Source: Sphingobium lignivorans (lineage in GTDB: Bacteria; Pseudomonadota; Alphaproteobacteria; Sphingomonadales; Sphingomonadaceae). From it: DNA of 64,000 nucleotides. The translations under genes were made by a program, and so were the position numbers. Each line of letters starts with the position of its first letter. Positions within the stretch are counted from its first letter, which is position 1. This document shows positions 1 to 8,096 of this stretch, one piece after another. The stretch covers positions 3,627,001-3,691,000 of the forward strand of contig NZ_JACHKA010000001.1 of the NCBI RefSeq assembly GCF_014203955.1, read 5' to 3'. Under the pieces are notes generated by a model, which ran no database searches, had not been told where the DNA came from, and worked only from the letters and a program-made list of their open reading frames with translations.

Positions 1-427
1 CGCCCGCGCCGAGCACGAAGGGAATGGCGAGGATGGCCCTGTCCAGCATGGTCGCAAGGCCATCCTTGAGACCGTAGCTCGGCAGGGTGGTTGGGCCGAT
101 GACGATGGGATTGGTGTTATTGAAGCTCGTGACCAGAGGCACGAGGACATACAGCAGCAACAGCGCGTTGATCGTCCGGCTGCGCGGCCACTGGAATTCT
201 CCGCGCCGCGACATCATGAGGACCAGCGCCAGCGCGCTCAGGCTCGGGATCGACGACTTGTCGAAGGCCGGCAGCACCGGATAATCGATATTCACGATCA
301 CCGGCAGCAGCAGATAGCCGGCCAGGATCGTCCAGATCGTGGCACGCCCCACCGGCATCGTCAGGAACAGGCAGAGGGCGACCAGCGGCCAGCCCAGCAG
401 CACCCCGTAGGCGATCATGGACTGCAA
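1..427 (-). CDS. O-antigen polymerase/ligase-like membrane protein, partial
   Basis: Only the N-terminal 142 residues are inside the window; the C-terminus lies beyond base 1. The translation is strongly hydrophobic, with about four or five membrane segments (near residues 6-22, 28-45, 59-72, 87-101 and one at the edge). Its composition resembles the first part of the Wzy/WaaL-type proteins found in sphingomonad EPS loci. The chosen start is TTG at 427, seven bases after GAGAAGGG; an in-frame ATG at 418 is the alternative. It follows the priming transferase on the same strand after a 132-bp gap. From context it probably polymerises lipid-linked repeat units in the inner membrane. The family call is inference, because the diagnostic periplasmic loop is missing. 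Confidence 0.6.
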   Translation of the reverse strand, partial: MQSMIAYGVLLGWPLVALCLFLTMPVGRATIWTILAGYLLLPVIVNIDYPVLPAFDKSSIPSLSALALVLMMSRRGEFQWPRSRTINALLLLYVLVPLVTSFNNTNPIVIGPTTLPSYGLKDGLATMLDRAILAIPFVLGAG

Positions 428-559
428 GGTCGATCCCTTCTCGCGATGCCGGAAGCGCAGGACCGCCCCGCCGCCCGCCGGCCCGGGCGTCGCGCGGACC
501 TTGCCAACAGGACCAAGGCCCGGTCAAGGCCCCCTGCCCGGGCGTCGGGAAGGCGCCCT

Positions 560-2008
560 TCAATAAGCATGACGATCCCAGACCAGCCGCAGGATCGTTT
601 CCATGATGATCCGCAGGTCCAGCAGCGGCGACCAGTGCTCTATATAATAGATGTCATATTCCACGCGCTGCTTGGCGCGCTCGATCGTGTCGATCTCGCC
701 GCGCAGGCCACGCACCTGGGCAAGGCCAGTGATGCCCGGCTTCACGCGATGACGGGCAGCATAGCCGCGCACCGCGTCATGATAATAAGCATCGCCCACG
801 CGCATGGCGAGCGCGTGCGGACGCGGGCCCACGATCGACATCTCCCCCCGCAACACGTTCCAGAGCTGCGGCAATTCGTCGATGCTCGTGCGCCGGATGA
901 TTCGCCCGACCCGCGTAATGCGCGGATCGCCCTTGCGCGTACGCTGCCCGCCGCTCTCGTCCTGCCGGTCGACATACATCGAGCGGAACTTGAGCACTTC
1001 GATCTCGAGATTGTTGAAGCCGAACCGCTTCTGGCGGAACAGGATGGGGCCCCTGCTCTCAAGCCGGATGGCGATGGCGGTCAGCAGCAGCAAGGGCGCG
1101 AGCGCGATGAGGCCGATCAGGGCCAGAAGCCGGTCCTGCACTTCCTTGAGCAGGCCGTCGAGATCGCGCACCGGCGTCTGCCAGATGCTGAGCACGGGCA
1201 GCGAGCCGATATAATTGACCTGATAGCGATCCCGCAGCACGAGGAATTCGCGCGGCATGATGCAGATGTCGATCGCGCCTGCGCTCAGCTCCTCGATGAT
1301 GCGATTGAGCCTGTCCTGCTGGACCAGCGGCAGCGCGACGATGATCTGGTCGAGCATGCCCTGCCGTGCCAGCTCCAGCAATTCCTCGAAGCCGCCCAGG
1401 AACGGGAAGCGGCCGATCATGCCGGTTTCCACCCGCGTGCGCCGGTCATCCGCGAAGCCGATGATGTTTATGTGCGGCAGGCGCTCGATCTCCAGGAGCT
1501 CGAGCAGGCGGCTGGTGACGTCCCGATCGGCACCGTAGATCGCGACGCGCTGCCCGATGATGCCTTGCCGCATTCCGATCCAGACGATCCGGCGGAACAG
1601 CAGGCGGCTCATGATGAGCAGGGAAAAGCAGAGGACGATGAACAGCACGGCGAACCGCAAGGTCAGGTCCGGCGCCTGACCGAACTGAAGGATCGTGAAG
1701 CCGGTCAGCATCAGCGCCACGATGAAATCAAGGAACATGCCACTTCCCAGATCATCGCCCTGGCCGCGGAACGCCGAATAGGCATCGCGCGAGATGCGGA
1801 TGAGGAAGAAGTTGATCGCCATCACGATGACGCCGCTCGAATGCAGGCGCACGTCGTAATAATAGCCGTACCAGCCGTTATAGATGAGAACCGTCAGGGC
1901 ATAAGCGAGCAGAAAGCACAGCGCGTCATTGATGATGCCCCCAGAACGCAGAACGTTCGAGGTGAAGCGTACATATTTGTTTCTGCTCTGACGCTTGCCG
2001 CTGCTCAT
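560..2008 (-). CDS. Undecaprenyl-phosphate glucose phosphotransferase (EPS priming enzyme)
   Basis: 482 aa, a full-length polyisoprenyl-phosphate hexose-1-phosphate transferase of the WcaJ/SpsB/GelB type. It moves sugar-1-phosphate (usually glucose) from UDP-sugar to undecaprenyl phosphate in the inner membrane, the first step of repeat-unit assembly. The N-terminal half has four hydrophobic helices and a CoA-binding-like domain. A further membrane segment near residues 285-305 precedes the catalytic C-terminal domain, which shows KFRSM, RRTSIDELPQLWNVLRGEMS, VGPRPH and the VKPGITGLAQ signature. The gene sits 27 bp downstream of the TPR lipoprotein gene and upstream of the polymerase-like gene, so the three probably form one leftward operon. 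In sphingan producers this enzyme primes with glucose; that specificity is inferred. Confidence 0.92.
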   Translation of the reverse strand: MSSGKRQSRNKYVRFTSNVLRSGGIINDALCFLLAYALTVLIYNGWYGYYYDVRLHSSGVIVMAINFFLIRISRDAYSAFRGQGDDLGSGMFLDFIVALMLTGFTILQFGQAPDLTLRFAVLFIVLCFSLLIMSRLLFRRIVWIGMRQGIIGQRVAIYGADRDVTSRLLELLEIERLPHINIIGFADDRRTRVETGMIGRFPFLGGFEELLELARQGMLDQIIVALPLVQQDRLNRIIEELSAGAIDICIMPREFLVLRDRYQVNYIGSLPVLSIWQTPVRDLDGLLKEVQDRLLALIGLIALAPLLLLTAIAIRLESRGPILFRQKRFGFNNLEIEVLKFRSMYVDRQDESGGQRTRKGDPRITRVGRIIRRTSIDELPQLWNVLRGEMSIVGPRPHALAMRVGDAYYHDAVRGYAARHRVKPGITGLAQVRGLRGEIDTIERAKQRVEYDIYYIEHWSPLLDLRIIMETILRLVWDRHAY

Positions 2009-2035
2009 GTCATCCCACGCTGTTCGAACGGTTCG

Positions 2036-3673
2036 TCAGATACGGCCGAAAAGGCCACGATCGGGAGGGGTTCCCGGCGGATCATCGACCAGAATGGCGG
2101 TCCTTGCCTTCTCCAGCCCGGCCTGGGCGGCCTGCATGCAGCCCGCACTCCCGGAAGCCTGGCATTCCGCCGCAAAGAACCGCCACGCGTGCTCGGATGA
2201 AGGCATGGCGCGTGCGAGGGTACGAGCGACTGACATGGCCCTGCCTCTATCGCCCAACTGATGAAGATATTGCGTATATTTCTCCGCCAGATAGAAGTTT
2301 TGCGGCAGCGCGCGAAACCCGTCCTCGAAGACCTGCTTCGCTCGCCAGTCCAGATCCTGGGCGCGATAGACATTGGCCAGGACGACATAGGTCTCCGGAT
2401 TGAGCGGGTCGTTCGTCTGGGCGAGCTGCGCGGCCTCCACCGCTGCGTCCATGTCTTTCGCGGTCTGGGCGAACTGCGCCTTGAGCATCAGGGCATCGAC
2501 ATCCTGCCCATCCTTCGCGAGCAATTCGTCGACCTGCCGCTGCGCTTCCTCCCTCCGGCCGGCAGCGGCGAACATGCGCGCCTTGAGCGATGCGAGGAGC
2601 GGCTGGGCCTTCCGCGGCGCGGTGCGGACGAGCCCATCGGCTGCCGCCAGATCGCCCTTGAGGAACAGATAGCGCGCCGTCTGGACGACCGCGCCCGGTT
2701 CCTTCCAGCGCGATGCGTCACGCGCGGCGGCATCCGGCAGGGGCGTATCGTCATACTGCCACCAGATGCGCTGCAAGGTGCGATAATCATCGAGATCCCG
2801 CGAGCCCGCCGCCAGCAGAGCCAAGGATGCCTGGCGCGCCTCGTCCTTGCGCCCCAGCTTGTAAAGCAGATTGATCTGGTCCAGCCGGAAACGCGGCGCG
2901 CCCTTGCTCATGTCCACCAGCCGCTCGGCCAGCGGCACCATGGGCTCGGGCTGGCCGAGATAACGATACATGTTGAGCTTGTTGACGAGCAACGGCATCG
3001 ATTCCGCGCCGCTGGCGAGCGCACTGTCGATCAAGGCGAGGCCTTCCTCGGCCTTGCCTTCCTTGGCGAGCGAACGCGCCTTGATGACCGCGCCTGCGGA
3101 ATCTCTCGGGTTGACCGCGAGAATCCGGTCGGCAAAGCCGCGCGCATCCTCGAACTTGTTCCTCGACAGCGCGATCATCCCCTTGACCTGAAGCGCGGGC
3201 AAGGCATCCGGTTCGAGCGTCAGCAGCCTGTCCGCGGCATCCTCGGCCTCGGCGACCTGGCCGACCTGGACACCGAGATTGGCGACATAAGCAAGAGCGA
3301 TGCGGTTGGTCGCGTCGAATTCGAGGGCGCGCTGGAAAGCGCGATAGGCCCGCACCGGCTCCCCCAGCGCCATCGCGATCGAGCCGGCCAGCTGATGATA
3401 GCTCGCCTCGTCCTCGCGCAGCGCGATCGCTTGCGAGATCGCATCTCGAGCGGCGACGAGATTGCCGCCCTGGGCATAGGCATCGGCCTGCTGCGCCAGC
3501 TCCGCCGCCTTCTGCGAGGGGCTCTTGCAGGCCGTGAGACCGAGCGTGGCCGGCAATGCCGCGGCCGCGAAGAGCAGGAGCAGCGGGACCCGTCGACGAC
3601 GGGGCGCCTGCGACAGGACCGGGGAGTCGTCCCGAAAGGAAACAGGCTGAGCCAAGTCGTTCATGACGCGCAT
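2036..3673 (-). CDS. TPR-repeat lipoprotein of the EPS locus
   Basis: 545 aa. The N-terminus has a basic stretch, a hydrophobic core and a lipobox (LTAC) near residue 49, so a lipid-anchored periplasmic or outer-membrane protein is expected. The rest is almost all tetratricopeptide-like helical repeats rich in Ala and Leu, for example the units beginning AAELAQQADAYAQGGNL and AYRAFQRALEFDATNRIALA. TPR lipoproteins of this size accompany many secretion-type EPS systems (AlgK-like, PEP-CTERM-associated PrsT-like) as scaffolds linking the exporter to the outer membrane. It is divergent from the Wza-like gene across a 162-bp control region and co-directional with the priming transferase. An ATG at 3664 is an alternative start. 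The precise role is unknown; the TPR and lipoprotein calls are well supported. Confidence 0.8.
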   Translation of the reverse strand: MRVMNDLAQPVSFRDDSPVLSQAPRRRRVPLLLLFAAAALPATLGLTACKSPSQKAAELAQQADAYAQGGNLVAARDAISQAIALREDEASYHQLAGSIAMALGEPVRAYRAFQRALEFDATNRIALAYVANLGVQVGQVAEAEDAADRLLTLEPDALPALQVKGMIALSRNKFEDARGFADRILAVNPRDSAGAVIKARSLAKEGKAEEGLALIDSALASGAESMPLLVNKLNMYRYLGQPEPMVPLAERLVDMSKGAPRFRLDQINLLYKLGRKDEARQASLALLAAGSRDLDDYRTLQRIWWQYDDTPLPDAAARDASRWKEPGAVVQTARYLFLKGDLAAADGLVRTAPRKAQPLLASLKARMFAAAGRREEAQRQVDELLAKDGQDVDALMLKAQFAQTAKDMDAAVEAAQLAQTNDPLNPETYVVLANVYRAQDLDWRAKQVFEDGFRALPQNFYLAEKYTQYLHQLGDRGRAMSVARTLARAMPSSEHAWRFFAAECQASGSAGCMQAAQAGLEKARTAILVDDPPGTPPDRGLFGRI

Positions 3674-3835
3674 CTCGAAATCGAAAAACAGGCGACGCGC
3701 TTACAAGGCTTCAGGACGGGGGGCAATCTAAGTAACCAACGCTCGGTCCATCGTTAACCCAGCTTTTACGTAGTGACGACATGTTGTTTTGGTATATGAA
3801 GCGCCGGTCCAAAGCCAGCAAGAGGGATTTCACGC

Positions 3836-4462
3836 GTGCAATTTACCGCGAAGATGTGGCCGGTGGCGGCTCTGTTCATGGCGATTTCGGCCCCGGCGGC
3901 GGCACAGGACACGTCGGCGCCCGCCCAGACCGCGCCTTCCGCTCTCACCGCACTTCCCGACCGCCCCTACACGATCAATCCGGGCGACCAGATCGAAATC
4001 TACGTCTGGGGCGAGGAGCGACTGCAGCGCAGCATCCGCGTCCTGCCCGACGGCACATTCTCATTCCCGCTGGTCGGCCGCGTGATGGCGGAAGGCATGC
4101 TCCCCGAGCAGGTGGAGACGGCGATTTCCAACGGTCTGGCCAGCCAGTATCGCGGCGATCCGCCGCAGGTGACCGTCACCATCCAGGCGCCCAGCGGCTT
4201 CACTTTCTCGGTCATCGGCCGCGTGCGGGGCCCCAGCACCTTCACGCCGGGCCGCTACGTGAACCTGATCGAGGCCATCACCATGGCCGGCGGACCCGAC
4301 GAGTTCGCCAATCTCGACAACATCACCATCATCCGCAAGAAGGGCAAGGAACTGACGTCCATCAAGTTCCGGCTCGGCGGCGCGATGAAGGGCAATCTTT
4401 CCGAGACGGCGGCGCAGGCCATTCCGCAGATCCAGGTCGGCGACACGGTGATCGTACCATGA
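3836..4462 (+). CDS. Polysaccharide export protein, Wza/GelD-like
   Basis: 208 aa. A signal peptide (cleavage probably after AAAQ near residue 24) is followed by a polysaccharide biosynthesis/export domain starting at YTINPGDQIEIYVWGEE, with the typical LPDGTFSFPLVGRV strand, and then one SLBB-like domain (IGRVRGPSTFTPGRYVNLIE). Such proteins form the outer-membrane/periplasmic channel for EPS. The start is GTG at 3836 after AGAGGG; an in-frame ATG at 3854 is the alternative. No lipobox cysteine is visible, unlike classical Wza, and the protein is short, lacking a clear C-terminal amphipathic membrane helix; the adjacent barrel protein may supply the outer-membrane pore. Its stop overlaps the next start (ATGA), so the two are translationally coupled. 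Confidence 0.9.
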   Translation: MQFTAKMWPVAALFMAISAPAAAQDTSAPAQTAPSALTALPDRPYTINPGDQIEIYVWGEERLQRSIRVLPDGTFSFPLVGRVMAEGMLPEQVETAISNGLASQYRGDPPQVTVTIQAPSGFTFSVIGRVRGPSTFTPGRYVNLIEAITMAGGPDEFANLDNITIIRKKGKELTSIKFRLGGAMKGNLSETAAQAIPQIQVGDTVIVP

Positions 4463-5658
4463 CAGCATTGCGGCTGGCCGGGCAATGCGCCCCGGCCATC
4501 CTCCTCCTCGCCGGCACGGCGGCGACGGCGGAGACCACGTTGTCGAGCGACATCCTGGTCGATGGCGGCGTGTCGACCAATCCTTATGGCTCGCGCCAAG
4601 GCAGTGCCGCCTCCGGCACGGCCAGCGCGACTCTCGCACCCACTTTGGTGATGACGTCCCCCACTGGCTCGACCCGGATCAACGGACGGATCACGCACAC
4701 GCAGTTCACGCGGCGTTACAACAGCACCACGGACTACACCCTGTCGGGCAGCACCGCTCAGCAGATCAGCCCACTGGCCTCCTTCACCCTTGGCGCCAGC
4801 TATTCCAGCCGGGTGCGCGATGCCCTTTACCCGGTCAACGACCCGATTACCGGGCTGCCGGACGAGGAAGACGATCCCATCATCGTCGATCCCGATGCCG
4901 CGGCCAGCTACGAGCTGCGCACGGAAACGGCGAATGCGAGCGCCGGGCTCTCCTACACGCTGTCGCCGCGCGACACGCTCAACTTCTCGGCCCGCGCGAC
5001 GCGCGTGACCATGCCGCCCACGCAGTCGGTTGCCCGCGGCTACGATTCCTATGGCGGCGGCGTCTCCTACATGCGAGCCGTCAGCGGCAGTACGTCGATC
5101 GGCGCGGGAGTGGACATCAACAAGAACGAGTTCCGCTCGGGTTCCGCTGGCGGCGGCACGGTGATCTCGCCGAACCTGATCGTGACCACGCAGCTCGCGC
5201 CGCGCCTGTCCTTCAATGCCAGCGGCGGCATCACCTTCTCCGAGACGGACGTGGGCGGAGTGAGTCAGACCCACACCTCGTTCGCGGGCTCCGCCGGCCT
5301 GTGCTATCGCGGCGAGCGCGGCCGCTTCTGCCTGAACGGCTCCCGCCGCGTCTCGCCAACGTCCGTTTCCGGCACATCGACCGCGACCCTGTTCGGCGCC
5401 TCCTACAGCTACAAGCTGACGCCGCGCAGCAACATCAATCTCAACGCCTCCTATTCGCAGGCAAGTTCCCTGCGCAACGAAGCCAACAGGCGCGGCAAGT
5501 ACGGCAGGGCGAGCGTGACCTACAGCCGGCAGATCCTCGAACGCCTGTCGGGTATCGTTTCTTTCAATTATAGTGATACCTACGATTCGATCGTGCCGCG
5601 CGACCCGAATTTCTCAGGTACGGTGGGGCTGCGGTACAGCTTGGGCAGAATCCTATGA
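4459..5658 (+). CDS. Outer-membrane beta-barrel protein of the EPS exporter
   Basis: 399 aa with a signal peptide ending near AATA (about residue 24). The mature part is a run of alternating polar/hydrophobic strands rich in Ser, Thr, Gly and Tyr (for example TLSPRDTLNFSARATR and SFNASGGITFSETDVGG) and ends in a strand (GTVGLRYSLGRIL), typical of outer-membrane barrels associated with EPS or PEP-CTERM loci. It probably forms or supports the outer-membrane pore for the polymer. The start overlaps the export-protein stop (ATGA) and its own stop overlaps the chain-length gene (ATGA), placing it firmly in the export operon. An equivalent gene (gelF/spsF-like position) is known from sphingan clusters, but correspondence to that gene is inference from order only. 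Confidence 0.75.
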   Translation: MTALRLAGQCAPAILLLAGTAATAETTLSSDILVDGGVSTNPYGSRQGSAASGTASATLAPTLVMTSPTGSTRINGRITHTQFTRRYNSTTDYTLSGSTAQQISPLASFTLGASYSSRVRDALYPVNDPITGLPDEEDDPIIVDPDAAASYELRTETANASAGLSYTLSPRDTLNFSARATRVTMPPTQSVARGYDSYGGGVSYMRAVSGSTSIGAGVDINKNEFRSGSAGGGTVISPNLIVTTQLAPRLSFNASGGITFSETDVGGVSQTHTSFAGSAGLCYRGERGRFCLNGSRRVSPTSVSGTSTATLFGASYSYKLTPRSNINLNASYSQASSLRNEANRRGKYGRASVTYSRQILERLSGIVSFNYSDTYDSIVPRDPNFSGTVGLRYSLGRIL

Positions 5659-7151
5659 ACAATCTTCAGGTTCACTACGACATGGCGGACGAGACGAGCC
5701 GCAGTTCGTTCATTCCGTATCTGCCCTCGATCATCATGCAGCGCAAATGGCTGGTGATCATCCCGACGCTTCTGGCGCTCATCGCCGCCATCGCAGCGGC
5801 ATTCCTGCTGCCCACGCGCTATCAGTCCCGCGCCGTGCTGCTGGTGGAAGCGCCGCTCCTGGCCGGAGAAGTCGCGCTGGACATGACCGGCGCGCAAGTC
5901 GTCGACCAGCGCATCGCCCGCATCCGCCAGCAGGTGCTCAGCCGCCCGCAGCTCATCGAACTCATCCAGCGCAATGGCCTCTATCAGACCGAACTGAGCA
6001 CGAGTTCGCTGTCCGAAGTGATCAGCAAGATGCGCTCCGACATCGAGATCGCGCCCGTGCGCGCGGACATCCAGTCCGGCGCGCGCGGCCAGCGCAGCAC
6101 CATCGCCTTCGGGATGAGCTTCTCCTATTCCGATCCGGTCAAGGCGCAGGCCGTGGCCCAGGCGCTCACCGAGCGCGTGCTCCAGATCGATTCCAGCAAG
6201 ACCGCGCAGCAGGTCGTCAGCACCGTCCAGTTCCTTTCCGACCAGGAAGCCGAACTCGCCGCGCAAATCCAGCAGCTCTCCAGCCAGATCACTGACGTGA
6301 AGGCCCGCAACGGCCTCTCGTTCGTGAACAATGTCGGCGGCAGCGGGCTCGGCAGTCTCGACGGGCAGATCGCCGCGCTCCAGGCCTCGAACATGCAGCT
6401 CAACGCGCAGCGGGACATGACCCAGACTGCCGCAGAGCGTGATCCGATCGTGGCGCAGGCCGAGCAGAATCTGGCGCTGGCCCGCTCCAAATATTCGGAG
6501 CGGCATCCCGACGTGGTGCTGGCTAAGCAGCGCCTCGAGGAAGCGCGCGAGCTGGGCAAGGTCAATCAGCAGCGCATCCCGATGGACAGGGTGGAAGCGC
6601 AGATCGCCTTCAACAATCGCCAGCTCGCGGCGCTCCAGGCAGCGCGGGCTGCCGAGATGGAGCGCCAGATGGCCATCGCCGGGGCGCAGGCCCGGGCCCC
6701 GATGGTGCAGCAGGAAATTTCCCAGCTCCAGGAACGGCTGAACATCCTCAACACCAATTACCAGCGCGTCTCGAACCAGCTCATGGCGGCGAAGGCCGGC
6801 CAGAAGGCTGAGGACGAACAGCAGGGCGAACGTCTCTCGGTGATCGACCCGGCCGCCATTCCCGACGAGCCGGTATCGCCGAACCGCCCGATGATCATCG
6901 CGATGGTCACCGGCGCAGGCCTTGCCTTCGGTCTTGGCCTCATCCTCCTCATCGAACTCGTCATGAAGCCCATTCGCGACGCGGGCGCCGTCGCGCTGGC
7001 CACCGGCGAGGCACCGCTGGTCGTCATCCCCACGATCCTCAGCAAGGGCGAGCGTCAGCGGAAGGGCTGGAAGGCTCTCTGGCCCTTCGGCGGCAGTGAC
7101 GATGATGACGACGAGGACGAGGACGACGAGCCGAAAAAGAAGAAAAAATAG
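5655..7151 (+). CDS. Chain-length determinant protein (Wzc N-part / GelC-like, PCP-2 co-polymerase)
   Basis: 498 aa. A first membrane helix lies near residues 33-54, followed by a Wzz domain, a long periplasmic coiled-coil region (about residues 180-400, with many heptad Leu/Gln/Ala stretches) and a second membrane helix near 413-434. The protein ends inside the cell without a kinase domain; the kinase is the next gene. The C-terminus is unusual: eleven consecutive acidic residues (482-492), one Pro, then five Lys (494-498). The family controls polymer length and couples assembly to export. It overlaps the barrel gene by ATGA and is 26 bp before the kinase start. The tail could be an electrostatic docking site for the kinase; that is speculation. 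Confidence 0.92.
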   Translation: MNNLQVHYDMADETSRSSFIPYLPSIIMQRKWLVIIPTLLALIAAIAAAFLLPTRYQSRAVLLVEAPLLAGEVALDMTGAQVVDQRIARIRQQVLSRPQLIELIQRNGLYQTELSTSSLSEVISKMRSDIEIAPVRADIQSGARGQRSTIAFGMSFSYSDPVKAQAVAQALTERVLQIDSSKTAQQVVSTVQFLSDQEAELAAQIQQLSSQITDVKARNGLSFVNNVGGSGLGSLDGQIAALQASNMQLNAQRDMTQTAAERDPIVAQAEQNLALARSKYSERHPDVVLAKQRLEEARELGKVNQQRIPMDRVEAQIAFNNRQLAALQAARAAEMERQMAIAGAQARAPMVQQEISQLQERLNILNTNYQRVSNQLMAAKAGQKAEDEQQGERLSVIDPAAIPDEPVSPNRPMIIAMVTGAGLAFGLGLILLIELVMKPIRDAGAVALATGEAPLVVIPTILSKGERQRKGWKALWPFGGSDDDDDEDEDDEPKKKKK

Positions 7152-7177
7152 CGCAGCGCGCCGAAGGAGTTTGACCA

Positions 7178-7981
7178 TTGTCTGATCAGATCGTGTCGAC
7201 GAGGACCGAGGCCGCCGCTTTCCGGATTCCGAGCCAGAGCGAAGTGGCGCTGTTCACCCCGGAATGGCAGGTCCTCGAGGACAACCATGTCGTGGGCTTC
7301 AACAGCCGCCACGTCTCGTCGCGGCCGTTCAGCCTGCTGCGCTCGCAGCTCGTCAAGCGGATGAAGGCGCGCGGCCACAAGCTGCTGGGCGTCACCTCGC
7401 CGGCGCCGGGCGCGGGCAAGTCGTTCCTGACGGCTAACCTCGCCGCCACGCTGAGCCGGCTGCCGAACCATGTCGTTCATGTGTTCGACCTCGACATCCG
7501 GCGCGCTTCGCTGGCCGCAAATTTCGGCCTGACGGGCGAGATCGGCCTCGAGCGCTTCCTCAACAGCGAGACGGACGACCTGCGGGCGATCGGCCGCCAC
7601 GTGGACGGCACCAACCTCATCCTCTACCCCTGCTTCCCCAACAATATGGAGACGATGCCGCTCCTCGCCGGCGAACGGTTCGCGGCCTTCATCCAGTCGC
7701 TGCGCACCCTGCCGGACGATCATCTCGTCCTGTTCGACATGCCGCCCGTCTTCGCGAATGACGACGCCATGGTCGTCGCCTCGCAGATCGATGCCTATCT
7801 CATGGTGATCGAGCAGGGCCGCAACAGCCAGCGCCAGGTGAGCGATGCCATTCGCCTGCTGGATCCGGTCGAATGCATCGGATCAGTGCTGAACCGCTAC
7901 GATGGCGGCGTCGGCGATCCTTATGGCTATTCCTACGGCTCGTACGGCAAATATACGGACTATTTCAGCAAGGGCGACTGA
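7178..7981 (+). CDS. CpsD/GelE-like bacterial tyrosine kinase (EPS regulation)
   Basis: 267 aa, a stand-alone BY-kinase. The Walker A motif is GAGKS at residues 78-82, Walker A' is VFDLDIR around 102-108, and Walker B is LVLFDMPP around 183-190. The C-terminal 27 residues hold seven tyrosines (241, 249, 251, 253, 256, 259, 262), the usual autophosphorylation cluster. It should work with the preceding chain-length protein to cycle the export machinery. The start is TTG at 7178, eight bases after AAGGAG. The split into two genes (membrane adaptor plus kinase) is the arrangement of sphingan gelC/gelE and of Gram-positive cap loci, unlike the fused enterobacterial Wzc. The gene converges on rmlB, with a hairpin at 8014-8037 between them. 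Confidence 0.92.
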   Translation: MSDQIVSTRTEAAAFRIPSQSEVALFTPEWQVLEDNHVVGFNSRHVSSRPFSLLRSQLVKRMKARGHKLLGVTSPAPGAGKSFLTANLAATLSRLPNHVVHVFDLDIRRASLAANFGLTGEIGLERFLNSETDDLRAIGRHVDGTNLILYPCFPNNMETMPLLAGERFAAFIQSLRTLPDDHLVLFDMPPVFANDDAMVVASQIDAYLMVIEQGRNSQRQVSDAIRLLDPVECIGSVLNRYDGGVGDPYGYSYGSYGKYTDYFSKGD

Positions 7982-8013
7982 GCAGTCGCCCCCGCACCAC
8001 AGGACAGGGAGGC

Positions 8014-8040
8014 ACGGCCGGCCGCATCACCGGCCGTTTC
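8014..8040 (+). terminator. Hairpin terminator after the export operon
   Basis: Perfect 8-bp stem ACGGCCGG (8014-8021) / CCGGCCGT (8030-8037) with an 8-base loop, followed by a short TTTC. It lies between the convergent kinase and rmlB genes and could end transcription from the left; the weak T tract lowers confidence. Confidence 0.5.
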
Positions 8041-8096
8041 TCCATGGAGACGAGGCGATCCGGCCGGCGGCGGCCGGCGCCAGAGACAAACCCCGC

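Noticed and set aside
117..563. 148-codon minus-strand frame at the left edge
   Set aside because: It is in a different frame from the hydrophobic polymerase-like protein, is Arg/Gly/Pro-rich, and runs across the intergenic gap after the priming transferase.
446..2200. 584-codon rightward open frame across the priming transferase
   Set aside because: The protein is low-complexity and unlike any family, while the minus strand shows all motifs of the phosphotransferase.
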